Under the pieces are notes generated by a model. It searched no databases. It saw only the letters and a list, made by a program, of their open reading frames with translations, and was not told the DNA's origin. DNA of 64,000 bases from assembly GCA_021325515.1 (NCBI GenBank), contig JAJPHC010000028.1, positions 109,019 to 173,018 on the forward strand, given 5' to 3'. The translations under genes and the position numbers were made by a program. Of the stretch, positions 25,072-35,227 are shown one piece after another. Within the stretch, counting starts at the first letter, position 1. Every line of letters begins with the position of its first letter. The DNA is from Acidobacteriota bacterium. Its GTDB lineage: Bacteria; Acidobacteriota; Thermoanaerobaculia; Gp7-AA8.

Positions 25072-28000
25072 TCACGCGATCCCCCGCACCGACCGGATCG
25101 CGCCGATCAATCGCATTCCTGCTGCGCTTCCCTTGATCACGAGTCCGCTGATGCCGTCGCGCAGAAGCTCGCGCTCCGTCGCACTCAGGTCGCGTCCCGT
25201 GAAGACGACGATCGGAATGCGCGCGGTCTCCTCGCGGCGCTTGAGCCTTTCCGCCACTTCGAAGCCGCTCATCCCCGGCATGTTGAGATCGAGCACGATC
25301 ACATCGGGCTTCATCGACTGCGCGCGATCGAGGCCTTCCTGTCCCGAGAATGCTTTCTCGAGCTGATAGCCCTCGTTCTGCAGCTCGTGCTCGAGCATCT
25401 CGTGCACGGAGATGTCGTCGTCGATCAACAGCAGCCGGGCGCCGTTCGACGACACGCGTGCCGTGATCTCGCGCAGCCTTCGCAACATGCGCGGCCAGTC
25501 GACCGGCTTCACGAAGTAGTCCTCCGCACCGATCGCCAGCGCGAGCTCGCGATTGTCGAGCATCGAGACGATGATCACCGGCATCGGCGCCGTCTTCTCT
25601 TCCGCCTTCAGGGTCTTGAGGACCTCGAGTCCTTCCATCCCGGGCAGGACGAGATCGAGCGTGATCGCCATCGGCTGCATGGTCTGCGCGAGCCGCAGCG
25701 CCTCCGGTCCGGTCTTCGCGCGCACCGGCACATAGCCGGCGGACTGCAGATACGTGCTGAGCGCGTCGTAGGCGTTGTCGTCGTCCTCCACGACGAGGAT
25801 GCGGTCGCCGGGCGGAATCACGGTTCCATCCGGATTCACGATCGGACTTGGAATCGTCGCACCCTGGAAGAATCGCGGCAGAGTGAAGGTGAACACACTT
25901 CCCTCACCCGGCTTGCTCTGCACTTCGATGCGCCCCTTCTGCAGCTCGACGAACTTCTTCACAAGCGAGAGACCGAGTCCCGTGCCGCCATGCTGCCGGC
26001 TCACGGTCGTATCGACCTGCGTGAACTCGTCGAAGATCACCTTCAGATGCTCGGGCGCGACGCCGATGCCCTGATCGATCACGCTGATGGAAATCGACTC
26101 CGGCCTTCCGTCGCCGCCGGCGACGCTCTTCGCACGCACGATGACGAGCGATCCGGAATGAGAGAACTTCACCGCATTCGAAAGCAGGTTGTAGAGAATC
26201 TGTTTGAACTTCGCGAGATCGGTCTCGACCTCTTCCACCCCGGGCGCGATCTCGATGGAGAACGTCACGTTCTTCCGCGAGGAAGTTCCCTTCATCACCT
26301 GGCAGACGCTGTCGATGGCGGCGCGCACATTGAACGTCTCGGGGAAGAGCTCCATCTTCCCCGCTTCGACTTTCGACAGATCGAGGATGTCGTTGATGAT
26401 CGCGAGCAGATGCTGGCCGGAGGTCAGGATCGATTTCAGGAAGCCGAGGTATTTCGGCTCGATCTTTTCGGCAAGACGTTCGGTGAGGATCTCCGAGAAG
26501 CCGATGATCGCGTTCATCGGCGTGCGCAGCTCATGCGACATGTTGGCGAGGAAGACGCTCTTGGCCTGATTCGCTTCTTCGGCCTGGCGATTCTTGATCT
26601 GCAGCTCGCGGAGAATGCGCGCCTTGCTGATCGCCGACACGGCGTGCTCGCGCAGACGCGACAGCACGCGCAGGTCGTAGCGGCTGAATGCATTTCGATC
26701 GGTGAAGTTGTCGAAGACGAGAAATCCTTCGACGCGCCCGCCAAGCGTCACCGCCATCGCCAGCATCGACTTCGGCACCGGCAGCTTGCCCGTCTTGTCG
26801 GAGCCTGCGAGCGCGACGAAATCCTCTTCGTGGACGAGGTAGACGCCTTCCTCGAGCTGCTCGGCATGTTCGGAGTAACGGCGCATCGCCTCTTCGAGCG
26901 ACATGCTGAACCCGCGGAAGATCTCCGGGTCATAGCCGCTCACGGCGACGACCTCGGTCCGCTGCGTCTCGTGATCGAACTTCACGAACGCCGCCTTCTC
27001 CGCCTGCGGGAAGAGGCGCAGCCCCTGTTCGAGAATGCTCTTCAGCACGTTCTCGAGGACGAGCTCGCGGTTGATGACTTCCACCATCCGATCGAGCGTC
27101 TCGAGCTCGCGCGCCTGCGAGCGGATCTCTTCCGTTCTCGCGAGCACGAGATCTTCGAGCATCCGGTTCTTCCGCTTGAGGTGGCGCAGACGGAACCGGT
27201 TGATGACATATCCGCCGAGACCGATCACGACGACATATGCGAGGAACGCCCACCAGCGAAGCCACCACGCCGGCATGACGGAGAAGCGCCAGCTCAGCGG
27301 CTGCTGCGACCAGACGCCATCGGCGTTGCGCGCCTGCACTTCGAAGACGTAGTCGCGCGCGAACATGAACGCCGGAAGGTTCGTGTAGCGGATCTTGTAA
27401 TCGCTCTTTTCCGGCGACCACGTGTCATAGCCGACCAGCCGCGTGCGATAGCGGACGCGCGACTCATCGGAGAACGTCAGCGCCGCGTACTCGATCGCGA
27501 TCTCGTTGTTGCCATCGCGATCTTCGCGAAACGCGACATGACGGAAGCGAATCGGCGGAGGAAGCGGCGCGGGAGCGAGCACCGCGGGATCGAAGATCGA
27601 CACGCCGTTGGGCGTCGCAAAGTGCACGCGCCCGTTCTCACCAACGGCGATCGGACCATACGCCCACGCTTCGTCGTCGATGAGACCGTCGGCCTTCGTC
27701 ACGCGATCGACGACTTTGAACGTCTTCGGATCGACGGACACGAGTCCTGCGTTATCGCTGATCCAGATCATTCCGGTGACCGGCGACTCCGCGATCCCGA
27801 CGATCAGGCCACCATGCAGCTCATGTCGCGAGAGTTGTGCAATCGGCTTCACCGTTCTCGTGTCGAGAACCGTCAACCCCTCGGCGGTACCGACCCACAA
27901 CTGGTCGCCGCGCAACAGCAGTGTCCGCATCGAGTCCGTCGGCGCGCCCTGCTCGCTCGTCCACACCGGCGCGAAGCGCGCGCCCGCAGCGACCGGCGAT

Positions 28001-29583
28001 GCCGACCGGTACAAGCCGTTGTCCGCGGTCGTGACCCACGCGAATCCACGCGCATCGACCGCGACGCTCGTGCCGCCTGTCGGCGGCAGTCCATCCGCAG
28101 TTCCGAACACGAGCCAGCGATCGTTCGTCACCGCTTCGACGCCTCGCGTTCCGGCGAACCACATCGCCGGTGCGCCATCGGGGAACGTGAACGCACGCGC
28201 GCCATACGTGACATCGAATGCGTAGCTGGAGACGATCGCCGCTTTTCCGCCGATGGTCACCGGCGTTCTCTTCGAACGTTCGAGAGCGGGCGGAATCTGC
28301 TCGGGCGTCGAGATGCAGGCCACGCCGCCCACCGTTCCAACCCACAACCTTCCGTTGCGGTCATAGCCCGCGGAGTAGATCGAGTTGCTCAGCAATCCCT
28401 GATCCGCGCGGAGTGTGAAGGTCGAGCCATCAGAAGCAATTCCGGCGAGGCCGCCTCCGGTTCCGATCCAGAGATACGGCGACCATGGGCTCGGAACGGG
28501 CGAACCGTTGCGAGGCACGACGCAGAACGCGCTGACGTCCGGAAGAACGGGAGGCGCAGCGGGATGAAGCCGGCCGGTGTATGCCTCGAATGCCGCCCAG
28601 TCCCTGCGCAGACGCGAAGCGCCGCCATTCTGCGCAAACCAGATATTGCCCTCGCGATCGCGAAGCAACGCCCAGAGCGTTTCGCCGAGCAGTCCCTGCG
28701 CGCGGCGAACGAGCATCCGCTTCGATGGATCCGCGCGGTCCATCCAAATCGCGCCGGAGCCGAGGCTTCCGGCCCACACGCGCGATCCATCTTCGAGGAG
28801 CGCGACGACGCGTTCGTGAAAATCGTGATTGAGCTCGGTGATCTGGCCCTTCTGAAACGTCCAGAGCGCACCGTCGACGCTGCCGCCCCAGACTCGCCCG
28901 TCCGAGGTCTCGATGAGTGATGCAGGAGCGGCGGGCAGTGTCGCAACGACGCGCGCGCGCCCGGCGGGATCGACGCTGATCAGCGCTCCCTGATTCATTC
29001 CGGCGAGCACCGAGCCGTCGGCGAGCGCGTAGATGCAGTTCACGGCGCGCGGCAGCGTGCCGAGATCGATCGCCGTACCGGTCAGCTTCCCATGCTCGAT
29101 GCGGTACTTGTAGATGCCGTCCTGCGTGCCGATCCACACCCAGCCATCGCGCTCCGACGCGCAACTGCGGCGAATGCGCGCATGGACGAGACGCGTGCCT
29201 CCGAGCTCGGAGACGAAATGAACGCGCCCGCCCGGCTCGTACGCTTCGAGCGGTTTCTCCGAGACAACGAGCCCCGATTCCGAGCCGACCCAGAGATGAT
29301 GCGACGAATCCTCGAGAACCTCGCGTACGGTGAGATCCGCCAGACCATCGTCGGTCGTGAACGATTCCATCGAATGGCCGTCGTAACGCGCGATGCCGGT
29401 CGAATAGAACGCAAACCAGATGTACCCGAGGTGATCCTGCGCGATCTTCTGCACGCTGGCGGAGGTGAGCGGCGCTACCTGATCGTTCGGCGTGAAGTGG
29501 GTGAAAGGAAGTTCCTGCGCGTTCGCAGCCGCCGCCCAAACGAGAAGCAGACAAGTCAGCCTGGGCAGCATTTTGGAGGGCAT
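25072..29583 (-). CDS. Hybrid histidine kinase with periplasmic two-component-regulator propeller and two receiver domains
   Basis: The product has 1503 residues. A signal sequence ('[14 protein letters not shown]') is followed by ~700 residues of 'regulator propeller' blades (e.g. '[12 protein letters not shown]', '[12 protein letters not shown]') and a Y_Y_Y beta domain. One membrane helix ('[18 protein letters not shown]') precedes a coiled coil and a GAF-like domain. The histidine kinase core has the H box '[15 protein letters not shown]' with His1017, N box '[10 protein letters not shown]' and G boxes 'DQGIGV' and 'GGTGLGLSL'. Two receiver domains end the protein ('[12 protein letters not shown]' and '[13 protein letters not shown]'). 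This is the Bacteroides-type one-protein two-component design, but without a DNA-binding output, so the phosphoryl signal must leave by another protein. Confidence 0.93.
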   Translation of the reverse strand: MPSKMLPRLTCLLLVWAAAANAQELPFTHFTPNDQVAPLTSASVQKIAQDHLGYIWFAFYSTGIARYDGHSMESFTTDDGLADLTVREVLEDSSHHLWVGSESGLVVSEKPLEAYEPGGRVHFVSELGGTRLVHARIRRSCASERDGWVWIGTQDGIYKYRIEHGKLTGTAIDLGTLPRAVNCIYALADGSVLAGMNQGALISVDPAGRARVVATLPAAPASLIETSDGRVWGGSVDGALWTFQKGQITELNHDFHERVVALLEDGSRVWAGSLGSGAIWMDRADPSKRMLVRRAQGLLGETLWALLRDREGNIWFAQNGGASRLRRDWAAFEAYTGRLHPAAPPVLPDVSAFCVVPRNGSPVPSPWSPYLWIGTGGGLAGIASDGSTFTLRADQGLLSNSIYSAGYDRNGRLWVGTVGGVACISTPEQIPPALERSKRTPVTIGGKAAIVSSYAFDVTYGARAFTFPDGAPAMWFAGTRGVEAVTNDRWLVFGTADGLPPTGGTSVAVDARGFAWVTTADNGLYRSASPVAAGARFAPVWTSEQGAPTDSMRTLLLRGDQLWVGTAEGLTVLDTRTVKPIAQLSRHELHGGLIVGIAESPVTGMIWISDNAGLVSVDPKTFKVVDRVTKADGLIDDEAWAYGPIAVGENGRVHFATPNGVSIFDPAVLAPAPLPPPIRFRHVAFREDRDGNNEIAIEYAALTFSDESRVRYRTRLVGYDTWSPEKSDYKIRYTNLPAFMFARDYVFEVQARNADGVWSQQPLSWRFSVMPAWWLRWWAFLAYVVVIGLGGYVINRFRLRHLKRKNRMLEDLVLARTEEIRSQARELETLDRMVEVINRELVLENVLKSILEQGLRLFPQAEKAAFVKFDHETQRTEVVAVSGYDPEIFRGFSMSLEEAMRRYSEHAEQLEEGVYLVHEEDFVALAGSDKTGKLPVPKSMLAMAVTLGGRVEGFLVFDNFTDRNAFSRYDLRVLSRLREHAVSAISKARILRELQIKNRQAEEANQAKSVFLANMSHELRTPMNAIIGFSEILTERLAEKIEPKYLGFLKSILTSGQHLLAIINDILDLSKVEAGKMELFPETFNVRAAIDSVCQVMKGTSSRKNVTFSIEIAPGVEEVETDLAKFKQILYNLLSNAVKFSHSGSLVIVRAKSVAGGDGRPESISISVIDQGIGVAPEHLKVIFDEFTQVDTTVSRQHGGTGLGLSLVKKFVELQKGRIEVQSKPGEGSVFTFTLPRFFQGATIPSPIVNPDGTVIPPGDRILVVEDDDNAYDALSTYLQSAGYVPVRAKTGPEALRLAQTMQPMAITLDLVLPGMEGLEVLKTLKAEEKTAPMPVIIVSMLDNRELALAIGAEDYFVKPVDWPRMLRRLREITARVSSNGARLLLIDDDISVHEMLEHELQNEGYQLEKAFSGQEGLDRAQSMKPDVIVLDLNMPGMSGFEVAERLKRREETARIPIVVFTGRDLSATERELLRDGISGLVIKGSAAGMRLIGAIRSVRGIA

Positions 29584-29632
29584 TAGCTCTCAAAGTGTAA
29601 ACCCGCGTCCCTCTCGTACGTACAATCCTGAT

Positions 29633-30739
29633 GTGGCTCGCTTTCACGACTGGCTGGAGCTCGGCAAGAACACGATTCGCTCGCTGAAGGCGAGCGACGT
29701 GGCGAACTTCTATTCTTACGAATGGCCGGAGACGAAGCGCATCCTCGTGGCCGATCATGCCGCGGAGATCGAGCACGAGTCGCGCGCCTGGTGCCGCTGG
29801 ATCCGGACGTCGAGCGCGATCCTCTACGGAGTCGCAAAGAAACTCGCGCCGCTGCGGCGCTTCGCGTTCATCTTCGCGCAGGTTTTTTTCGTCTTCCTGC
29901 TGGTCTCTCTGGCCACGTCGCTGCACCGCGTGCCGGTGCTGACTTTCGTCGAACTGACCGCCACGTTCCTGCTCATGACGACGCTGCTGGCGATGGAGAT
30001 CATCGACAAACTGAAGTTTCGCGATGAGCTCGAGCTCGCGCGCGATCTGCAGGCGACGCTCGTGCCGAAGTTCCCGCCGCGGATGGCGACGTACGACATC
30101 GCGGCTCAGAACATCGTGGCCAACATGGTCGGCGGCGACATCTATGACTTCGTCCCGCTTCCCGATGGCCGGCTCGCCGTGCTGTTCGGCGATGCGTCGG
30201 GACATGGAATGGCGGCGGGCCTGGTGATGGCCGTCGCGCACGCGTCATTCCGGACGCAACTGGAAGTCGATCCAACGCCTGCGGCGATCACCGCGAGTCT
30301 CAATCGCATCCTCTGCCGCACGGGGACGAATCGATCGTTTTTCGCCTGCTGCTATGTGCTGCTCTCGCCGGACGGAAATTTCGTCGCAACCGTTGCGGGA
30401 CATCCGCCGATTCTCAAGATCGACGGCGGCGGTAAGATCGCCGAGCGCATCGGCCGCGGCGCCTATCCCCTCGGCATCAAGGCTGCGATGGAGTGGGAAG
30501 AGTCCCGCGGCTGGCTCGCGCCGGGCGAGCGGCTCCTGCTTCACTCCGATGGACTGACCGAAGCGCGCAACACGAACAGCCGCGAATTCGGCGACGCCTA
30601 CCTCGACGCGATCATCGGCTGGCATCCGAACGCCCCCGCGCACGCACTCGTGCAGAGCGTCATGGACGAGTGGAAGACGTTCACGAACACGCGGCCGATC
30701 GATGATGACGTGTCGATCGCAGTGATCGAGAAACGGTAG
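29633..30739 (+). CDS. SpoIIE/RsbU-type PP2C phosphatase, membrane-anchored
   Basis: The product has 368 residues from GTG at 29633; an ATG two bases earlier is out of frame. Two hydrophobic segments ('FIFAQVFFVFLLVSLATSL' and 'FVELTATFLLMTTLLAMEII') lie near residues 80-125. The phosphatase domain follows a short helix ('ELARDLQATLVPKFPPRM', the typical RsbU linker): 'GGDIYDFVPLPDGRLAVLFGD', 'SGHGMAAGLVMA', 'LLLHSDGLTEARN' and 'DDDVSIAVIEKR' supply the metal aspartates. Such enzymes dephosphorylate anti-anti-sigma factors. No RsbV/RsbW partner is in the window. It is divergent from the hybrid kinase (49 bp between starts), so the two are plausibly co-regulated. Confidence 0.92.
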   Translation: MARFHDWLELGKNTIRSLKASDVANFYSYEWPETKRILVADHAAEIEHESRAWCRWIRTSSAILYGVAKKLAPLRRFAFIFAQVFFVFLLVSLATSLHRVPVLTFVELTATFLLMTTLLAMEIIDKLKFRDELELARDLQATLVPKFPPRMATYDIAAQNIVANMVGGDIYDFVPLPDGRLAVLFGDASGHGMAAGLVMAVAHASFRTQLEVDPTPAAITASLNRILCRTGTNRSFFACCYVLLSPDGNFVATVAGHPPILKIDGGGKIAERIGRGAYPLGIKAAMEWEESRGWLAPGERLLLHSDGLTEARNTNSREFGDAYLDAIIGWHPNAPAHALVQSVMDEWKTFTNTRPIDDDVSIAVIEKR

Positions 30740-30741
30740 TC

Positions 30742-30812
30742 GGGCGCTGGGCTACTGGGGCGCTGGGCTACTGGGTGGCTGGGTGACTTTTCTCCCTAGC
30801 GACCCAGCACCC
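30742..30812. repeat. Direct and inverted repeats at a convergent junction
   Basis: Two copies of a ~15-bp unit (gggcgctgggctact) in tandem are followed by gggtggctgggt and its partner acccagcaccc (30802-30812) across a T-rich loop (cttttct). It lies between converging stops and probably forms a 3' hairpin in both directions. Confidence 0.7.
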
Positions 30813-30814
30813 AC

Positions 30815-32683
30815 CTACGCCTTCTCCACCGTCTTATTGCCGACGAAGTTCGCAAATACCTCGAGCGCGAGATCCACTCGCCCCAGCGGTGCTGAGACCT
30901 GGACGCCTGCGACGCGATCACGGACACGCGACAGCGTTTCGCGTGCGATCGAGACGCCTTCGTGCAACGCGTGCTCCTTCGACTTCTCGCTTGCGATCCG
31001 CATCCGCTCCATCACGTCGTCCGGCACGCTCACGCCCGGCACTTCGTTGTTCATGAACTGCGCGTTGCGATAGGAGAGAAGCGGCCAGATGCCGGCGACG
31101 ACCGGCAGCCGCATGTGATCGATGCGATCGAGGAAGTGCTCGAGCTGGCGGACGTCGAACACGGGCTGCGTGATCGCGTACTCCGCGCCTGCCTTTACTT
31201 TCCAGTCGAGCCGGCGCAACTCGTAATCGAGATCGAGATGGCCGGGATTCACACCGACGCCGACCGTGAAGCGCGTCGGTTCTCCGAACGGATTGCCGCC
31301 GAGATCGAGGCCGCGATTCATCAGCGACACCATGTTCGTCAGTCCGATCGAATCGATGTCGAACACCGCCGTCGCCTCGGGGTACGGCCCCATCTTCGGA
31401 GGGTCGCCGGTGATCAGCAGCAGATTGTGGAGGCCGAGTGCGGCGCAACCGAGCAGATCGGAGTGCATGCCGAGGAGATTGCGATCGCGGCAGCAGTAGT
31501 GGAGGACCGTCTCGATCCCAACTCTCTGCTGCAGCAGCACGGCGACGGCGATCGCGCCCATGCGATTCTGCGCGCGCGGGCCATCGGGAACATTCACGGC
31601 ATCGACGCCGGCCTCGCGAATCGCGCGGACGGAGTTGATCATCGCCTCCGGATTCGGACCTTTGGGGGGCGTGATCTCGATCGTGCTGACGAACTCGCCG
31701 GCGGCGAGCTTGCGTCCCCAGTTGGAACGCTGCGCCATCGGTTCCGGCTCGACTCCGCGATGCTCCTCCTTCTTTCCGTTGCGCTCGACGATCACGAACG
31801 CGCGGCGCGGAGAGAGCGGCCGCACCGCATCGGCCATCATCTTGATGTGCTCCGGCGTCGTGCCGCAGCACCCGCCGATGAACTTCACGCCTTTGTGAAT
31901 GAGGCGCTTCGCGTACTTTGCGAAATAGTCCGGCGAGGCCATGTACATCTGCCGCCCGTTCACATCGCGCGGCAGGCCGGCGTTCGGCTGACAGGAGATC
32001 TTCTTCGCGGTGACGCTGGCCATTTCTTCTACGGCATCGAGCAGAAGATCAGGGCCGACGGAGCAGTTGAGGCCGAGGACGTCGGCGCCGGCGCGATCGA
32101 GCCGCTGCGCGATGGTCTTCGGGACATCGCCATACGCGGTCCGGCCATCGGTGCCGATCGTCATCTGCGCGATGATCGGCAGAGAGCAGACGTCGCGAAT
32201 CGCGAGGATGCCCTGCTCGATTTCGGCGATGTTCGCCATCGTCTCGAGAATGAAGAGATCGACGCCGCCATCGCGCAGCGCCTCGGCCTGTTTGCGAAAG
32301 TGCTCGCGCGCTTCGTCGACCGAAGTCGGGCCGTACGGCTCGATGCGAATCCCAAGCGGCCCGATCGCGCCGGCCACGTAGACGGACTCGCCCGCCGCCT
32401 TGCGCGCGAGCTCCGCGCCGCGGATGTTGATGTCGCGCAGCTCGTCCTCGATGCCGAAGCCGTGCAGCTTGACGTGATTCGCCCCGTACGTGTTGGTCTC
32501 GATGATCTCCGCGCCGGCACGAACGTACTGGCGATGCACCTCCAGCACGATCTCCGGATTGCGGACGTTCAACTCGTCATAGCACTTGTTGATGAAGACG
32601 CCCTTGGAGTAGAGCATCGTCCCCATCGCGCCATCGAAGAGGTAAACGTGTTCGTCTGCGATTGCCTGTATGAAATCCTGCAT
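30815..32683 (-). CDS. Bifunctional homocysteine S-methyltransferase / methylenetetrahydrofolate reductase
   Basis: The product has 622 residues, the length of YitJ-type fusions. Residues 1-~300 are the homocysteine methyltransferase barrel: 'YLFDGAMGTMLYSKG' at the start and the zinc-binding 'GGCCGTTPEHI' near residue 280, with the upstream Cys in 'LGLNCSVGPD'. Residues ~330-620 are the MTHFR barrel ('FVSTIEITPPKGPNPEAM', 'LLLITGDPPKMGPYPEATAV'). It supplies a methyl-tetrahydrofolate pool and methylates homocysteine to methionine. A SAM-responsive leader (separate entries) lies upstream, matching feedback control by the pathway product. Confidence 0.93.
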   Translation of the reverse strand: MQDFIQAIADEHVYLFDGAMGTMLYSKGVFINKCYDELNVRNPEIVLEVHRQYVRAGAEIIETNTYGANHVKLHGFGIEDELRDINIRGAELARKAAGESVYVAGAIGPLGIRIEPYGPTSVDEAREHFRKQAEALRDGGVDLFILETMANIAEIEQGILAIRDVCSLPIIAQMTIGTDGRTAYGDVPKTIAQRLDRAGADVLGLNCSVGPDLLLDAVEEMASVTAKKISCQPNAGLPRDVNGRQMYMASPDYFAKYAKRLIHKGVKFIGGCCGTTPEHIKMMADAVRPLSPRRAFVIVERNGKKEEHRGVEPEPMAQRSNWGRKLAAGEFVSTIEITPPKGPNPEAMINSVRAIREAGVDAVNVPDGPRAQNRMGAIAVAVLLQQRVGIETVLHYCCRDRNLLGMHSDLLGCAALGLHNLLLITGDPPKMGPYPEATAVFDIDSIGLTNMVSLMNRGLDLGGNPFGEPTRFTVGVGVNPGHLDLDYELRRLDWKVKAGAEYAITQPVFDVRQLEHFLDRIDHMRLPVVAGIWPLLSYRNAQFMNNEVPGVSVPDDVMERMRIASEKSKEHALHEGVSIARETLSRVRDRVAGVQVSAPLGRVDLALEVFANFVGNKTVEKA

Positions 32684-32720
32684 GAGTGGTCTCGCGGCGA
32701 CGCGGACTCGCGGGCCCGCG

Positions 32721-32757
32721 GTAAAAACAAAAACCCCACGCCGAATGACGTGGGGCC
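32721..32757 (-). terminator. Intrinsic terminator in the leader of the methionine gene
   Basis: On the minus strand GGCCCCACG-TCATTCGG-CGTGGGG is followed by TTTTTGTTTTT: a GC-rich stem and a long U tract, the best intrinsic terminator in the window. It stands 38 bp before the ATG of the methyltransferase/MTHFR gene and just after a SAM-II-like aptamer, so it is an attenuator, not the end of another gene. Confidence 0.9.
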
Positions 32758-32777
32758 TCTCGAAAAGCGAATTCGAA

Positions 32778-32836
32778 ACGGCGGCGATTTAGCTTTTTTT
32801 AAGCTGGTTGCAAGCGGCCCCAAATCACTCCAGCGA
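32778..32836 (-). ncRNA. SAM-II-like riboswitch aptamer
   Basis: Reading the minus strand from 32836, the conserved SAM-II core is present in order: UCGCUGG, GUGAUUUG, CUUGCA, ACCAGC, UUAAA and AAGCUAAA. P1 is GCUGG (32834-32830) with CCAGC (32807-32803). A pseudoknot pairs loop GCUU (32815-32812) with AAGC (32795-32792). It precedes a methionine-synthesis gene, the usual SAM-II target. The loop also has UGGGGCC (32822-32816), exactly complementary to GGCCCCA in the terminator stem, giving an antiterminator. The class assignment is by motif order from memory; SAM-V is the main alternative. Confidence 0.82.
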
Positions 32837-32872
32837 AATCAATCTAGATCGCGGATGACGCGAAGTCAATGA

Positions 32873-32970
32873 GATGGGACGAATGGGACCGATGGGACCT
32901 ATGGGACCTATAGGGAGAAACGGAATCCGCCCATAGGTCCCATAAGTCCCATCGGTCCCATTCGTCCCAT
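32873..32970. repeat. 9-bp repeat array (ATGGGACCT/G type) opposite its reverse complement
   Basis: About five degenerate 9-bp units (gatgggacc, tatgggacc) are followed, after ~17 bp, by the same number of complementary units (aggtcccat), forming a hairpin of ~39 bp per arm. It starts at the stop of the penicillin-binding protein gene on the minus strand and ends upstream of the riboswitch. The same 9-mer builds the elements at 45358-45486 and inside mtgA. Confidence 0.85.
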
Positions 32971-35121
32971 CTAGTCGAAAAATCTCCGCAATCTTCCCAG
33001 CACTCCCTTCACCTCCCGCCGGTCGCGATCCGCTTCTGATGCCCACTTGCGGAATTGATCGACGGTAATCGCCGGCGGATCGCCGAACGTGTCGCGCGAG
33101 AAGAAGACTCTGCGCACGATGCCGCCGATGATGCCGCGCGGGCATTGGTGCGTTGGCGCGGTGCCGTCGAGGAACACTTCGTGAACCGGTCCCGGACAAC
33201 CCCCGCGCCAGAGCATGCCGGTCTCGGGATCGATGTCGCGGAACGTCACTCCTTTCGGCGGAGCCGGCTCGCGATGTTCGTGGGGGATCGCGCTCATGTA
33301 GCCGCCCCAGATCGGGATCGCAGCTTCGGCGGAGGAGAGCCGCAGCGGCGCGCCGTGATCGAAACCGGTCCAGACGGTGGTCACCATGTCGGGCGTGTAG
33401 CCGACGAACCACGCGTCGCGATAATCGTTCGTGGTTCCTGTCTTCCCCGCCGCATACGCGAGGCCGTACCGCTTGAGCCTTGCCGCGGTTCCGCGCTGCA
33501 CGACTCCGCGCAGCAGCGTGTGCATCACGTAGGTTGGAGCTTCGTCCGCGACGCGCGAGCGTTCGATCTTGCGCGTGAAGAGGAGCTTGCGCTCGCGGTC
33601 GCGCACCTCGGAGAGCAGGTACGGCTCGACGCGCACGCCGAGATTCGGAAAGGCGGTGTAGGCCGCGGTCAGCTCGCGCATCGTGACTTCGGTAACGCCG
33701 AGCGGGATCGCCGGCACATCGTTGAAGTGCTCTTCGAACCCGAAGCGATGCGCCGTCGTGATCACCCGCCGCACTCCGACATCCTCGGTCAGACGCACGG
33801 TGGGAACGTTGAGCGAATGCTCGAACGCCTCGCGCAGCGAGACGCGGCCGCGATACTGCTCGTCGTAGTTGTGCGGCGACCACGACTCATTCGCGACCGT
33901 GAGTGTCAGCGGCTCGTCGAGCAGCAGCGTTGCGGGAGTCGCGCGTTTCCGCGCGATCGACGTGAGATAGGCGAACGTCTTGAACGCCGAGCCGGGCTGC
34001 CGCTTCATGTTCGATGTGCGGTCGAAGGGCGAGACGTCGTAGTCGCTGCCACCGACCAGCGCGCGCACGCCGCCGTTGCGCGGATCGACGGAGAGAATCG
34101 CGACCTCGAGCGGCTCCTGCCGGGCCGCGGCAGCGATCCAGTCGAAGCGCGATGCAAGCTGGGCCGGAGCGCGGTTCGCGATGCGCTCCGCGGCCCGCTG
34201 CGCGGCGGGATCGATCTCGGAGACGATCGACAACCCACCTTCGATGACCGCACGCACGCCGATCCGGTCAACGATCTCCGCACGCAGCGCGCGCATGTAG
34301 AACGGATACGGCGGCTGCGGGATCGCGCCGCGATGAAATTCGACGGGCCGGCGGACCGCATCGTCGAACTGCGCGTCGCTGATCCAGCGATGATCTTGCA
34401 TCACCTTCAGAATTGCGTCGCGGCGCGCACGCACGAGGTCGGGCCGCTTCTCCGGCGTATCGCGGTTCGGAGCGCGGATGATGCTCGCGAGCAGCGCGGC
34501 CTCATCCAGGCGAAGCTGCGGCGCGCTCTTGTCGAAATACAACTGCGCCGCTTCCTCGATGCCGAGCACCGGCCTTCCGCCGCTGTGCCCGAGATAGACC
34601 TCGTTGAGATAGATCTCGAGAATCTCGTCTTTCGACATCCGCAGGTCGAGCGCGACGGCGAGCAGCATCTCGACCAGCTTCCGCCGCCACGTGCGCTCCT
34701 GCGAAAGGTAGCGCGTCTTGATGATCTGCTGATCGATCGTCGATCCGCCCTGTGCGATGCCGCGAGCACGCAGATCGGCGAACGCCGCGCGCAGCATGCC
34801 GATCGGATCGACGCCGGGATGGTGGCGGAATCTGACATCCTCCGCCGAGACGAACGCGTCAGCGACCGGCCGGGGAATGGCATGAAGCGAGACAGGCGGC
34901 GTGGTGCGCCAATCGAGACCATAGACGCGCGTGAACTCGCGGCCGGTCACCGAGGAGACGAACACCGTCGGCTCACGCCAGCGATGCTGGACCAGCTCGC
35001 GCGTCAGACGGCGGTCGAGCAGGTAGAGCCAGATCGCAAACAGCAGACCTGCGAACCAGATCAGGAAGGCAACAGCGATTGTCCATCGCGGCAGCCGCAT
35101 CGAGCGTGACAATCGCGGCAT
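32971..35121 (-). CDS. Class A penicillin-binding protein (transglycosylase/transpeptidase)
   Basis: The product has 716 residues. A basic N-terminus and signal anchor (about 14-34) precede the GT51 domain: catalytic Glu94 in 'EDVRFRHHPGVD', 'GGSTIDQQIIKTRYLSQERT' and 'EIYLNEVYLG'. The transpeptidase domain has Ser378 in 'QPGSAFK', 'SLN' in 'EHSLNVPT' and 'KTGTTNDYRDAWFVGYTP'. It polymerises and cross-links peptidoglycan in the periplasm. The C-terminal ~90 residues, with two Cys ('GGCPGPVHE' and 'HQCPRGI'), resemble the tail of PBP1B/1C-like proteins. A second stand-alone GT51 enzyme is at 50.2 kb. Confidence 0.94.
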   Translation of the reverse strand: MPRLSRSMRLPRWTIAVAFLIWFAGLLFAIWLYLLDRRLTRELVQHRWREPTVFVSSVTGREFTRVYGLDWRTTPPVSLHAIPRPVADAFVSAEDVRFRHHPGVDPIGMLRAAFADLRARGIAQGGSTIDQQIIKTRYLSQERTWRRKLVEMLLAVALDLRMSKDEILEIYLNEVYLGHSGGRPVLGIEEAAQLYFDKSAPQLRLDEAALLASIIRAPNRDTPEKRPDLVRARRDAILKVMQDHRWISDAQFDDAVRRPVEFHRGAIPQPPYPFYMRALRAEIVDRIGVRAVIEGGLSIVSEIDPAAQRAAERIANRAPAQLASRFDWIAAAARQEPLEVAILSVDPRNGGVRALVGGSDYDVSPFDRTSNMKRQPGSAFKTFAYLTSIARKRATPATLLLDEPLTLTVANESWSPHNYDEQYRGRVSLREAFEHSLNVPTVRLTEDVGVRRVITTAHRFGFEEHFNDVPAIPLGVTEVTMRELTAAYTAFPNLGVRVEPYLLSEVRDRERKLLFTRKIERSRVADEAPTYVMHTLLRGVVQRGTAARLKRYGLAYAAGKTGTTNDYRDAWFVGYTPDMVTTVWTGFDHGAPLRLSSAEAAIPIWGGYMSAIPHEHREPAPPKGVTFRDIDPETGMLWRGGCPGPVHEVFLDGTAPTHQCPRGIIGGIVRRVFFSRDTFGDPPAITVDQFRKWASEADRDRREVKGVLGRLRRFFD

Positions 35122-35227
35122 GTTCGTCTAAATTGAATTTCGTGCAACGGAGTTGCCACGCTGCGTTGATCCCACGTCAAAACATTACGGCTCCCCGCCC
35201 CATAAGTTCTTGATAAGGAGACAACGA

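Noticed and set aside
25387..28920. 1177-codon plus-strand frame antisense to the hybrid kinase
   Set aside because: Composition is Arg/His/Asp-rich with no domain, typical of the antisense frame opposite a real GC-rich gene whose every domain is intact.
32697..32860. SAM-I riboswitch as the class of the methionine leader
   Set aside because: The SAM-I kink-turn and multi-stem layout are absent; the compact pseudoknot order matches SAM-II.
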